From positions 68,488,698 through 68,552,697 of the forward strand of contig OX375877.1 of assembly GCA_947359465.1 (NCBI GenBank): a stretch of 64,000 bases of DNA, read 5' to 3'. Numbering within the stretch: position 1 is the first letter of the stretch; each line of letters starts with the position of its first letter. The notes under the pieces were generated by a model. That model worked only from the letters and a program-made list of their open reading frames with translations. It was not told the DNA's origin and made no database searches. Positions 54,887 to 64,000 of the stretch are shown in pieces. A program made the translations under genes and the position numbers. This DNA is from Metellina segmentata. Its lineage: Eukaryota > Arthropoda > Arachnida > Araneae > Tetragnathidae.

Positions 54887-55080
54887 GGCTTTACGGACCC
54901 TAGGTACTCTAGTGTTCTCTTCTTTCCCATGGGGTTTACTGTCTTTAGTAAACACGGCTGTTGCGGTTGCGGGTTACGCAAGCAATCCTTTTCGGTTTTC
55001 ATCCCATTATGTTCTCAAATCCCAATCTTCCTATTCCCGACACCTTATATTCGTTGTTTGTCTTGTGTTTGGCAAAGCTT
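54887..55080 (+). repeat. Repeat D, left of the minisatellite
   Basis: GGGCTTTACGGACCCTAGGT, CCATGGGGTTTACTGTCTTT, CAAGCAATCCTTTTCGG and TTGTGTTTGGCAAAGCTT are in D order. The expected tail (CAAATATGGCCC...) is replaced by the hairpin and array that follow. Confidence 0.75.
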
Positions 55081-55099
55081 TGCCACAAGACAAACAACG
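55052..55099. repeat. Hairpin at the start of the minisatellite
   Basis: CGTTGTTTGTCTTGTG on the left is complemented by CACAAGACAAACAACG on the right, around a GGCAAAGCTTTGCC palindrome. The left arm has four extra bases (TTTG-type) near the apex. Confidence 0.85.
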
Positions 55100-55120
55100 A
55101 ACGTTTGGCAAAGCTCTGCC

Positions 55121-55936
55121 AAACAAAAGGCAGATTTTGCCAAACAAAAGGCAGATTTTGCCAAACAAAAGGCAGATTTTGCCAAACAAAAGGCAGATTT
55201 TGCCAAACAAAAGGCAGATTTTGCCAAACAAAAGGCAGATTTTGCCAAACAAAGGCAGATTTTGCCAAACAAAAGCAGATTTTGCCAAACAAAAGGCAGA
55301 TTTTGCCAAACAAAAGGCAGATTTTGCCAAACAAAAGCAGATTTTGCCAAACAAAAGGCAGATTTTGCCAAACAAAAGGCAGATTTTGCCAAACAAAAGG
55401 CAGATTTTGCCAAACAAAAGGCAGATTTTGCCAAACAAAAGGCAGATTTTGCCAAACAAAAGGCAGATTTTGCCAAACAAAAGGCAGATTTTGCCAAACA
55501 AAAGGCAGATTTTGCCAAACAAAAGGCAGATTTTGCCAAACAAAAGGCAGATTTTGCCAAACAAAAGGCAGATTTTGCCAAACAAAAGGCAGATTTTGCC
55601 AAACAAAAGGCAGATTTTGCCAAACAAAAGGCAGATTTTGCCAAACAAAAGGCAGATTTTGCCAAACAAAAGGCAGATTTTGCCAAACAAAAGGCAGATT
55701 TTGCCAAACAAAAGGCAGATTTTGCCAAACAAAAGGCAGATTTTGCCAAACAAAAGGCAGATTTTGCCAAACAAAAGGCAGATTTTGCCAAACAAAAGGC
55801 AGATTTTGCCAAACAAAAGGCAGATTTTGCCAAACAAAAGGCAGATTTTGCCAAACAAAAGGCAGATTTTGCCAAACAAAAGGCAGATTTTGCCAAACAA
55901 AAGGCAGATTTTGCCAAACGGAAGGCAGATTTTGCC
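55121..55936 (+). repeat. Minisatellite, 39 units of 21 bp
   Basis: The unit is AAACAAAAGGCAGATTTTGCC plus one base of phase choice. 36 units are 21 bp and three (near 55241, 55262 and 55325) are 20 bp, adding to 816 bp. Units are almost identical, except the last, which has AAACGGAAGG. Because 21 is a multiple of 3 and the unit lacks stops in every frame, long open frames of 289-453 codons appear in all six frames. They are not genes. Confidence 0.97.
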
Positions 55937-55944
55937 AAACGGAA

Positions 55945-56193
55945 GGCTTTACGGACCCTAGGTTCTCTAGGGATCTCTTCTTTCCCATGGAGTTTACCGT
56001 CTTTAGTAAACACTATTGTCACGGTAGCTGGTTACCCAAGCAATCTTTTTCGGTTTACATCCCATTATTATGTTCTCAATTCCCACTCTTCCTTTTCCCG
56101 ACACCTTATACTCGTCTCCCTTGTGCTTTTCAAAGCTTTTCCAAGTATGGCCCTTCCGCCAAAAGACTCCAAAACAACCAAACAATATTTTGA
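55945..56193 (+). repeat. Repeat D, right of the minisatellite
   Basis: GGCTTTACGGACCCTAGGTT, CCATGGAGTTTACCGTCTTT, CAAGCAATCTTTTTCGG, and this time a complete tail (CCAAGTATGGCCCTTCCGCC). The last array unit AAACGGAAGG runs directly into it. Confidence 0.8.
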
Positions 56194-56896
56194 CGGCAGG
56201 CCTAATAGATGAAAGCTTAACGCTTTGGCACTCGGTTGTACTGGTTCTCGGCTCGAATCCTGATCTGGGTATGAATATTCCGTGAAAGTCGAACTGGCTA
56301 CCATGCAGCAAATAAACGGAAGTAGAGTAATAAACCCCACCTAATGATAATTTGGATTAATGGGGAACGTTAACATGCTACAGTTGGGGTAATTAACCTA
56401 CGAGTAGTGACAAACTAGACTACGATGTATTGTTTCATTATAGCGGTGTCTTTTTCACCTTTAGATATTTGACCACAGGAAAAAGAAAATTAAATATTGT
56501 CGTATGTGTACAAGGGAACAGGGACAAGGGACAACGATTCTCGTAGAGTGAAATCGGGTGATCGTGGTGGCTAATCAAAGGGTCCTCTGACCAATTCTTC
56601 GATCCCAAAAGTACCCTTTGGAGAACCAAACACACATCTCTCATGAATACGACTTAATTTTGTGTTCCTTAACTCACCTTGAATTTTATACTGAAAATGT
56701 TAAACGCGTGTATAGTACAGATGAGATGTCAATGCAATCTAAAACACTGATCTTTTGAAATTATGCCCGACATAGCAGCCAAGTGGTCAACTCTCCGACC
56801 CTTGGTCCAAAATTCTGGGTTCGATGTCCGTCGTGGTTTCGAATATATAAGTACTTTGAGCAGCAGATCCTGGTCTTTTCAGAGTTCTTCATCATA
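56194..56896. other. Mostly unrecognised; two tRNA-like traces
   Basis: B-box-like GGCTCGAATCC near 56250 and GGGTTCGATG near 56816 suggest old SINE heads. No bodies are recognisable. Confidence 0.3.
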
Positions 56897-58440
56897 CACT
56901 GCTCAAACAAAATTAGGGAAGCACATGGTTTTAACGAATTTATGCAAATAATTTTACTTAAAACTAACGTAAAACAAAAGAGTCATAGCCTAAAGTGAAA
57001 CAGAAAACAGAGGAAAACTTCATTTGCAAATCAACTCTCATGACATCAAATACCCCAAAAAGAATATAATTGCTGACATTGTGATTTCACAGAAGCTTCC
57101 TTTTTTCAGTCTCATTCGTAAAACGCGATTGTTCTAGGTTTTTTTAAAAAAAAGGTGATTTGAAAATGTTACAACAACGTGATTTACCGGAATCCATGGC
57201 TTGGCGGATTATCAGGAGACTGGAATCCAGACAAACACAAAGGAGTGTAGCGAAATCTGTTGGAGTGGCAAGGAGTGTCATTTCAAGGCTGTGGAATCGA
57301 TTCCAAGAAGCAGGGAATGTTAGACGTCGGCCATGGCAAGGTCGCCTACCTGCTAACACAGCAACTGATGATCGGTATCTAATGTTAATAGCTCGTCGAC
57401 ACAAAAGACGCAACGCCACTCAGTAGCAAAGACAGTTTCCTTTGGCAACAGGACGGAGGGTGTCAAGCCAAACAGTCCCAAATAGGCTTCATCAGGGTGT
57501 CTTCAATGCACGTAGGCCAATGGTGTGTATTCCTTTGACCTCAAGACACCGTGCGGTCCGAAGAAGTTAGGCTGGGGAACATCGAGATTGGACGTAACTT
57601 GATTGGATTTATGTTTTGTTTACTGACGAGTCCCGATTCTGTCTGGAGTATGACACCCGACGTATTCTGGCATGGAGGGAAAGGGGAACTTGAAATAACC
57701 CCACGTTAGTACAGAAAGGATCAGTACACACAAGATGGAATGATGGTATGGGGTGGAATCAGCATAGGTGGATGTACGGACCCGCATCTTATTCGGAATG
57801 GCACTTTGATGGGCCAAAGGTATGCACACGAGATAGTGAGACCTCACGTCGAACCTTCAGCTGCAACCATTAGCGGTTACTTTCTTTTAATGCATTATAA
57901 TGCCAAAGCTCATGCACCTCAACTTATGGAGAACGTGCTTGAAAAGGAAACAATATTGCTTATGGAGTGACCAACATGCTCTCCTGACTTAATCCGATCG
58001 AGCTTGTCTGGGACACACTCGGATGACGCATTGTAGCGAGACCAATGCATCCGTTGACTGTCCAGGACTCAGAGATTGCATTTTCTTAGAGTGGAACATA
58101 ATTATCCACAGTCTTATCGATAACCTTATCGCATCGATGGAAAACAGGTGTGCAACAGTCTTAGCAATTCTAGGGAATCACACACCATATTAAAAATCCT
58201 TCACCTCCTTCAAACAACGCATTTTGTCATTTATAGGTATCCAAATTAGTGCATAGGAGCGTCTCCTCATGTTCTTGACATCATTTCATAGAATTAAAAT
58301 TCCCATGCATGATGATTTGGTCTCTCGTTTTCGGTACCACGCTTAATTATATATGTACTTCCCATTTTATGACCATGCATGGCTGTCTCGCATGGTTTTC
58401 ATACTTTTTTTGCCTGCTCCCCTAATTTGTATGAGCAGTG
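56897..58440 (+). mobile_element. Tc1-like element, inactive
   Basis: Left end CACTGCTCAAACAAAATTAG and complemented right end CACTGCTCATACAAATTAGG are inverted repeats, with TA on both outer sides (56895-56896, 58441-58442). Confidence 0.9.
57166..58085 (+). pseudogene. Tc1-like transposase remnant
   Basis: From ATG 57166 the N-terminal paired-type DNA-binding domain is open for 86 codons (SVAKSVGVARSVISRLWNRF) and stops at 57424. Later blocks include LFTDESRFCLEYDTRRI (first D), DGMMVWGGISIGGCTDPHLI (57740 onward) and LMHYNAKAHA. In that last motif the family's catalytic aspartate (DNA-R-PH motif) is a tyrosine. The third motif (NPIELVWDTLG) survives in another frame near 57993. The gene is dead. 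Confidence 0.87.
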
Positions 58441-58524
58441 TACATGATTTTTACCACATACAATTAAGATTTTAAATTGAATTCCATAAAATTTTATCCT
58501 TTCTTTAAAAAATATGGTTTTATA

Positions 58525-59839
58525 CACTGCTGGCCACCCAAATTGCAACAACAAGAAAGACAAGAGATATCACAACAAAATTTATTTTGTAGATAACATG
58601 TTGACCAAGTATCAAATGATTAAATTTATAGACTTCTGTGAAGTGTGGTTCCTGCCAAAATCAGTAGCCAGAGTAGCCGCCATTGTTGGAGATCACCGCT
58701 GCCACACGCCTCGGCATTGATTCAAAGACACTTTGAATGTGTTCTTGGGGTACAGCAGACCAAGCAGCTTCCACACGTTGCCAAAGTTGATCTGGTGTGG
58801 CAGCTGGGGATGTAATCTGGGTGAATCGTTGAGTGCAATACGTGCCACGTGTGGTCGCGCATTATCCTGTTGAAATATGGCTGTGGCAAGCCCTGAAGGT
58901 AAGGAAGGACAACTGTCTCCAACACCTCGGATATGTAGCGCTGGCTGTTTAAAGTACCGGCAATGCGTGCTAGAGGAGTGCGAGAGTGATATCCAATACC
59001 GCCCCATACCATAATATCCGGTGTAGGACCAGTGTGGCGGTGCATAACGCAGCTGTTCAGCATCCTCTCTCCACGGTGTCTCCAGACTCGAATCCGACTA
59101 TCATGGTGTTGCAGACAGAAGCGTGACTCGTCAGTAAAGACAATTTCATTCCATTCTGCCGTCCACATCCTTCTTTCATGGCACCATTGACGGCGGAGAC
59201 GTCTGTGGTTCTGCGTCAAGGGTAGACGAAGCAATGGACGTCTTGCGGACCGACCACTCTGCTGTAAACGGCGTCGAATGGTACGCGCAGACACTGGATG
59301 ATGCGTTACAGACTGAATGTGCTGTGCTATGGTTCGTGATGTGGCTGAGTGATCCGTCACTGCCATACGCACAATATGCCTGTCATCACATGAAGTGGTG
59401 CACTGAGGTGGATGCGATCGAACACGTCCGTCCGTCGTACCCTCCTGCATCGAACGATCACATATCCGCATTACAGTTGTTTGGTTTCGTCCAACACGAC
59501 CATCGATTTCCCTGAAAGATAATCCACAATCTAGGTAGGCCACTATCCTTCCTCTGTCGAACTCGGATACTTGATCAAAAGATGATCGCTGTTTTCTACG
59601 AGGCATAGTTGATCGTTTTTTTTGAAAAAACCACAAGAAAAACACAATTGCCGTATTTGAAATTGTCGAAATCTCCAAGCCTTAAATAGCGCTTTGAAGT
59701 GGCGCCACAGGCGCGCGTGATGTGCGTCTGCGCTGAAATTCTAATCATTTGCATACCTCACCTCCGCTAATGCATGTTGTAAATTTCATATTATTTGCAT
59801 GCTTCCTTCAGGGTATTGCATTTACGGTGGCCAGCAGTG
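58525..59839 (-). mobile_element. Tc1-like element in the duplicated segment
   Basis: Ends CACTGCTGGCCACC on both sides (inverted), with TA flanks (58523-58524, 59840-59841). It carries a minus-strand transposase remnant. Confidence 0.92.
58690..59606 (-). pseudogene. Tc1-like transposase, third catalytic block deleted
   Basis: From ATG 59606 (MPRRKQRSSFDQVSEFDRGR) the frame has the DNA-binding half and the first catalytic block (VFTDESRFCLQHHDSR). It shifts near 58890. In the new frame FQQDNARPHVARI (second D) follows. The coding then resumes in a third frame as TPDQLWQRVEAAWSAVPQEH to SMPRRVAA, so the segment expected to hold the third acidic residue is gone. Confidence 0.9.
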
Positions 59840-60139
59840 TATTTCTTATTAAAATTCTACATTCATATTTAATTTTTATGTATACCACTTGATTTTATTC
59901 ATTACATTTCTATTGCAGTGTACATGATTTTTACCATAGACAATTAAGATTTTAAATTGAATTCCATAAAATTTTATCAATTATGATGGGGATTCCCCAT
60001 CTCTTAAAAAAGTATGGTTTTACATTTCTTATTAAAATTCTACATTCATATTTAATTTTTATGTATACCACTTGACTTTATTCATTACATTTCTATTTTA
60101 ATGTTGGTGTGGATCTTAGTTTAGTCACATTAATGCATT

Positions 60140-60217
60140 TCCTATTTTTGCTGTCTTGTGTTTGGCGCAGTTTATCCTCTTTTGTATCTTGCGCCATAAA
60201 CCCCAAATCAATCAATC
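60140..60217 (+). repeat. SINE C/D tail fragment
   Basis: GTCTTGTGTTTGGCGCAGTT and GCGCCATAAACCCCAAATCA mark the common 3' end. Confidence 0.6.
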
Positions 60218-61374
60218 CACCAACCTGGTCTAATCAGCCCTCTTGTAGTAAAAATGAAAGTAAAGCGACACACCAAACTACTTTGAATTGTTTTGGAAAG
60301 GTAAGTGTCGGAACGTTTTGAAGATATTGCGTACACCTAGGAGTCATGCTACCTGTTACCTCCTGGATCATAACTATTCAAAGGTTCTCTGGGATATAGA
60401 AAAAATCATAAAGGGCTTCCGAGAGGGGGTGTTTGATGGTTAGAGGCAAGGAAAACAAAAATATAAATTTTCTTCCATTCCTCTGTGAAATAAAATCAGA
60501 AATAACTCGGGAAGTTTTATTTCCCCGGAGGTAAAAAATATGGGAAATGTAAAAAAGGCAACCTCTATTTTCACTAAAAGCTCCACGCTTTAATAACATA
60601 TCAGGATAGGGGGGTTGGGGATGAAAGCCTTTCCTCTAACAGAATACAAGCAGCAGTGGAAGGAATTTAGTGCTTTCCTCCTTTCTTGTAAGGAAGTATG
60701 TATACCTTAAAGTGATGTTTGGCAGCGTTCTTTCAGATTAAAGTGGACGTTTATACCTGCGCAATTTTCTTCCCGTCCACGGGTCCTTTTTTTTTTGGTT
60801 TGGTTTGGCCAAACGATTTTCGACGTCGTATTTTCTTTGGTGACACTGGGCTTTTTGCAACTGTTGTTTTTGAATCGCAAAATGGCCAAAGATTTAGAGT
60901 TATTTTATGGGCATCGACAACAGACTTTCCCCCACCAAGAACCTCTTGCGTGAGGTTATTACTTGCAGTGGGATTTTTTATAGGAAATAAAAAAAAGTGA
61001 AATATTTATTCTTTCAGGAGTAATAGAATTTTTTTCATTGCCCGGTCAACTGAACGGCATTCATTATGGTACTAAAAGGGCGGAATAGTGAATTAGCGTT
61101 ACCTTTTGAACCATAAGGGTTAGTTCACGTTCATTATTTCATACATTCTAGCCCTTCAAATGGTTTCGACGAGATATCTCGTTCACATAGATCTGAGCAA
61201 TGTCGCTAATGACGAGGTATATCGTACAGTAAAATTTGGACAGTTTCTGGCTAATGGCAAGATACCTCGACGAAACAACCATCTGGTAGGCTATACGCAA
61301 CCCGTTTAGAGAGGCCTTTAATTAAGTCCAATAGTACATTCATTATTAGGGGTGCAGCCCCTCTTTCTTGACCC
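60218..61374. other. Nothing recognised
   Basis: The 93-aa frame at 60719-61000 shows no domain. A partly inverted phrase (TTTCGACGAGATATCTCG near 61163, GATACCTCGACGAAAC near 61261) is the only structure noticed. Confidence 0.3.
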
Positions 61375-61990
61375 GTTAAGGGCATCGGTAACCCGGCTGT
61401 AATAGATTAGCAAGCCGTGGTTTGCGGGTTTGAATCCAACAGGGAAAAAAAGGGCTGGTACTCGTTAAATCAGCCATAATATCCTTAATATCCTTGCCGA
61501 CTAACCGGTATAGTGGTTAAGGTGTTAGCCTCTAGATCGGAGGGTTCCTGGTTCGAATCCAGGTCCGGGCATGGATGTTTGTAAGCGTATGGTGTAGAGG
61601 CGGCTGGTGCACCTTAAATCTGTCGTAGCCGAAAGTCCTCACGTTGGGTTGGCGTGGAAGTTTGGAGAGTGAGGTGCAAGCTCAGGTGTTGCTTCGTCAT
61701 CTGACCGTAGTTCAAAATTACGAGTTGTTATCCTCGGATCTTTCCCTCAAGGGACTGATCCCGGACCGTCGTTAATAGCCCGTTGTGTTGCTCTAGTACG
61801 ACGTTAACTAAAATTACCATTACCATTACCTTAATATCCTTACGTTTGTGAGGCATGGAAGAATGAGTTTGGAAAGTAGGGTGGCCAGCTAAGGTGTTCT
61901 CGTCATTTTGACCGTGATTCAAAATTACGTGGTGTTCGGGTTTGAACACGGACCGTCACCACTAGCCAGTCGTGTTACTCCAAATGAATT
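61375..61990 (+). repeat. SINE family B split by a SINE A insertion
   Basis: The B head (GGTAACCCGGCTGTAATAG, GCGGGTTTGAATCCAAC) and body start lie at 61375-61495. The body resumes at 61842 with CGTTTGTGAGGCATGG and ends GTCACCACTAGCCAGTCGTG near 61975. Confidence 0.78.
61496..61830 (+). repeat. SINE family A, reference-quality full-length copy
   Basis: 335 bp from GCCGACTAACCGGTATAGTG to ATTACCATTACCATTACC. The 11-mer TTAATATCCTT stands on both sides (61485-61495, 61831-61841). It shows the complete family order: tRNA-like head, shared body, (ATTACC)n-like tail. Confidence 0.96.
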
Positions 61991-62410
61991 AAAACACCTA
62001 CCTCAAACAGATAAGGCCATTGCAAATACGCGTTAAGACCAGTAGATTCCTGAAGGACAAGCCTCCATGCCTTGCCTCAGGTTCGAACTAGGGACTAGTC
62101 GATCCAGAAGGCAGCACACGACCGATCGGTTGGCGAAACAGAATCACAGAATTCTATTTACTATATTGCAGATTGTTATAGAAAAAATATACTTACCTGA
62201 AGAAACTTGTAAATTGGAGGATGCACTAATATCTCTAGACCTTTGATGTACACTGTTGGAAAGTCTATTTTTAGAAAACAAGACTGAAGACTAATACGTT
62301 TCATGAATGTGTTCATTCCAAAAATGTAATTTTTTTTAAAGGGGGACCCCTCATGTTTCATCATCTATCTAAAGCCCTAAACATCAGAATATCAAATAAG
62401 AGTACAGGTG

Positions 62411-62677
62411 ACCCTCTTATAACACGGTTTCCCTACAACACGGTACTAAAATTGCGACGACCCTCTTATAACACGGTTTCCCTACAACACGGTACTAAAA
62501 TTGCGACGACCCTCTTATAACACGGTTTTCCTACAACACGATACTAAAATTGCGACGACCCTCTTATAACACGGCTTCCCTACAACACGATACTAAAATT
62601 GCGACGACCCTCTTATAACACGGTTTCCCTACAACACGGTACTAAAATTGCGACGTCCCTCGTATAACACGGTTTAA
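62411..62677 (+). repeat. 49-bp tandem repeat, 5 full units plus a partial
   Basis: Units begin ACCCTCTTATAACACGG at 62411, 62460, 62509, 62558 and 62607, with a partial at 62656. Each holds AACACGGTTTCCCTACAACA and ACTAAAATTGCGACG. The TATAACACGGTTT phrase resembles pogo/Tigger-type transposon ends I recall from arthropods; that link is an inference. Confidence 0.9.
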
Positions 62678-62840
62678 TTTTTACCTATTGTTGGTCAATA
62701 GGGAATATGCACTAAGTCACAAAAGGTCCTAAAATGGTACTTTTTTTACAAATTCGATCATGAACAATCCGAAAATCAACTTTAAAAATCTCAAAACAGT
62801 TTAATTTAAGCGTAATAAGCGATTAAAAAACGCGTTGAAG

Positions 62841-62880
62841 TCACGTGACTGAAAACGGGGTGGAGCTTGGTGTGACGTCA
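62841..62880. promoter_or_regulatory. Possible regulatory cluster: CACGTG and TGACGTCA
   Basis: TCACGTGAC (62841-62849) and a perfect CRE-type TGACGTCA (62873-62880) lie 125-165 bp upstream of the ATG at 63005. Similar TCACGTGACGTCAC sequence also occurs inside Helitron relics (near 9920), so these sites may be repeat-derived and have no proven role. Confidence 0.3.
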
Positions 62881-63004
62881 TAGTACCTGAAATCTCTCGC
62901 TACATTCGCCGGCTGCATGTTATTTCAGGTTGCTTTCATTGATTTTACGCTAATTTTATTTTTTAAATAATTGTGTTGAATTATAGTCTTTCAATATTAT
63001 TATT

Positions 63005-63625
63005 ATGCAGATTTCTTCTTCAAAAATGACGAATGTAGAACAAGGCTTTGTTCAAGGCCAGTTGGATAATCTACCTAAATTGGATGCTATATCCATGTTT
63101 TCTTTTTTGCGAAACCATCCAAATTTTATGGGAGTAGAAATGAAAGGCGTAAAAGCGAAGAGTATGATAATATTTTGTACACCATATTTATTTTTAAAAA
63201 ACATGTATTTTTATATTGCTTTTAAAGAGTAGTGCTATTATTAAAAAGTTGTACTTAAGAAAATAGAATATTTATATTGTTCTCTTTTCCTTAATAACTA
63301 ACACAATTCATTCTGAAACAGATTTTTTTTGTATAGATAATTAGAATAGTATATCAAATAAGAGCTTTATATTAGGAAAATAATTTCAAAGTAGATTAAA
63401 ATTGTTGGGGATTTAAAATAGTGAATTTTGAAAGCTAACTTAAAATTAATTTTCTATATTAATTTTTTAGCAACATTATTTTTGTTAGTTAATGAACAAT
63501 AATTTTTTAAATATATTTAAGCGATAAAACGTAATGCACTAAAAGATGATCCAAAAATAATACGTGTAAAGAAACTTATTGCGAGAATTGCAACTGCATT
63601 AAATATTGAACACAACATTTGGTAG
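63005..63625 (+). CDS. Candidate two-exon gene, 86 aa, unknown function
   Basis: Exon 1 (63005-63161) starts MQISSSKMTNVEQGF and contains LPKLDAISMFSFLRNHPNFM. Unspliced it would run to 63232. A GTATGA donor at 63162 and a TTTAAG acceptor ending at 63521 define a 360-bp AT-rich intron. Splicing splits a codon after its first base and keeps frame into exon 2 (63522-63625), which encodes ALKDDPKIIRVKKLIARIAT and ends at TAG. The LP-x-x-D...FL-x-x-x-P-x-F pattern faintly recalls N-termini of arthropod YqaJ/SWIM-type proteins. I do not assign a function. It could be a decayed transposon gene or chance. Confidence 0.35.
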
Positions 63626-64000
63626 TCCTACATTTTAAACCATGAAGAAGGTAATGTGATAATTTGATTAAAATTGCAAGAATTTGAATTCTATAATACT
63701 TATCATTCAATTTAAAGAAGAAATATGACACAGTTTTACCAACTGCAAATTAATTATCATGAGTATAATAATTCAATGTTTATTGATGTTAGCTCTCTGT
63801 ATATTTTTTTAACCAGTTTTGATTTATAAATATATAGTATTCCTATATTTATTTATTAAATTCTTTTTCATGAAACAAGAAATTCTGCATTATGAGTGAC
63901 TTGATAGCGAAAGAATATTTTTTCGTTTTAGCAAAAACACTAGTAGTTATCCACAAGATTAAATAACACAATTCTTAATTAAAAACAATTAAAAAATAAT
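63626..64000. other. AT-rich, nothing recognised
   Basis: No feature supported to the end of the window. Confidence 0.35.

Larger units (their letters stand above)
58435..60097 (+). repeat. Tandem segmental duplication, first copy split by a transposon
   Basis: Copy 1 is 58435-58524 plus 59840-59914. Copy 2 is 59915-60097. Shared phrases include GCAGTGTACATGATTTTTAC, TTAAGATTTTAAATTGAATTC and TATACCACTTGA. Copy 1 carries the Tc1-like element of 58525-59839; copy 2 has the uninterrupted site TGGTTTTACATTTCTTATT. The two copies differ in a patch near 59980-60005. Confidence 0.88.

Noticed and set aside
54851..56212. Long open frames (up to 453 codons) on both strands
   Set aside because: They are produced by a stop-free 21-bp tandem unit and occur in all six frames, so none is supported as a gene.
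60719..61000. 93-aa frame starting MAAFFQIKVDVY
   Set aside because: Low-complexity hydrophobic runs follow from T-rich DNA; no domain or exon signals.
1495..61830. Functional tRNA genes at the many GGTTCGAATCC sites
   Set aside because: All lie in heads of SINE copies that continue into a shared body. I found no intact cloverleaf with a proper acceptor stem.

Overview
The window reads as eukaryotic, AT-rich, non-genic arthropod DNA. A spider is the best guess. This is an inference from the tRNA-headed SINE families and the Tc1-type elements, which resemble repeats I associate with orb-weaver genomes; no taxonomic marker gene is present. I see no bacterial operons, rRNA, functional tRNA or CRISPR array. 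I recognise no conserved host gene. The one possible host-type gene is a phase-consistent two-exon model at 63005-63625.

Almost everything that can be identified is transposable-element material. Left part (1-15.5 kb): diverged SINEs of three tRNA-like families, called A, B and C here, plus a related non-tRNA repeat called D; a truncated Harbinger-type MITE; two LINE 3' fragments; Helitron end fragments; and a GC-rich 1.4-kb element with 27-bp inverted ends. Centre (15.5-32 kb): a complete 6.6-kb Ty3/Gypsy retrotransposon on the minus strand (15912-22523) with same-length, apparently identical LTRs; a MULE-type DNA transposon with one long open transposase frame and 20-bp inverted ends (22833-25561); a decayed mariner-like element; and a hAT element holding a Tc1/mariner-superfamily element with an uninterrupted 358-aa transposase.

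Right part (33-64 kb): a right-truncated hAT; a mariner killed by a nonsense codon; a 22-bp tandem array abutting a Helitron; a SINE split by a hAT that is itself split by a second hAT (40.5-42.7 kb); three Tc1-like pseudo-elements; a fold-back mariner derivative; a second complete Helitron; a 39-unit 21-bp minisatellite open in all six frames; a SINE-in-SINE insertion; and a 49-bp tandem repeat upstream of the candidate two-exon gene.

The order of events can be read from nested insertions and target-site duplications: 4 bp for Gypsy, 8 bp for hAT, TA for Tc1/mariner, TTA for Harbinger, 11-14 bp for SINEs. Only the 358-aa transposase and the MULE look coding-competent. The Gypsy pol frame is broken twice by apparent one-base losses, although its LTRs look new. 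Either the copy died very recently or the sequence has homopolymer errors.
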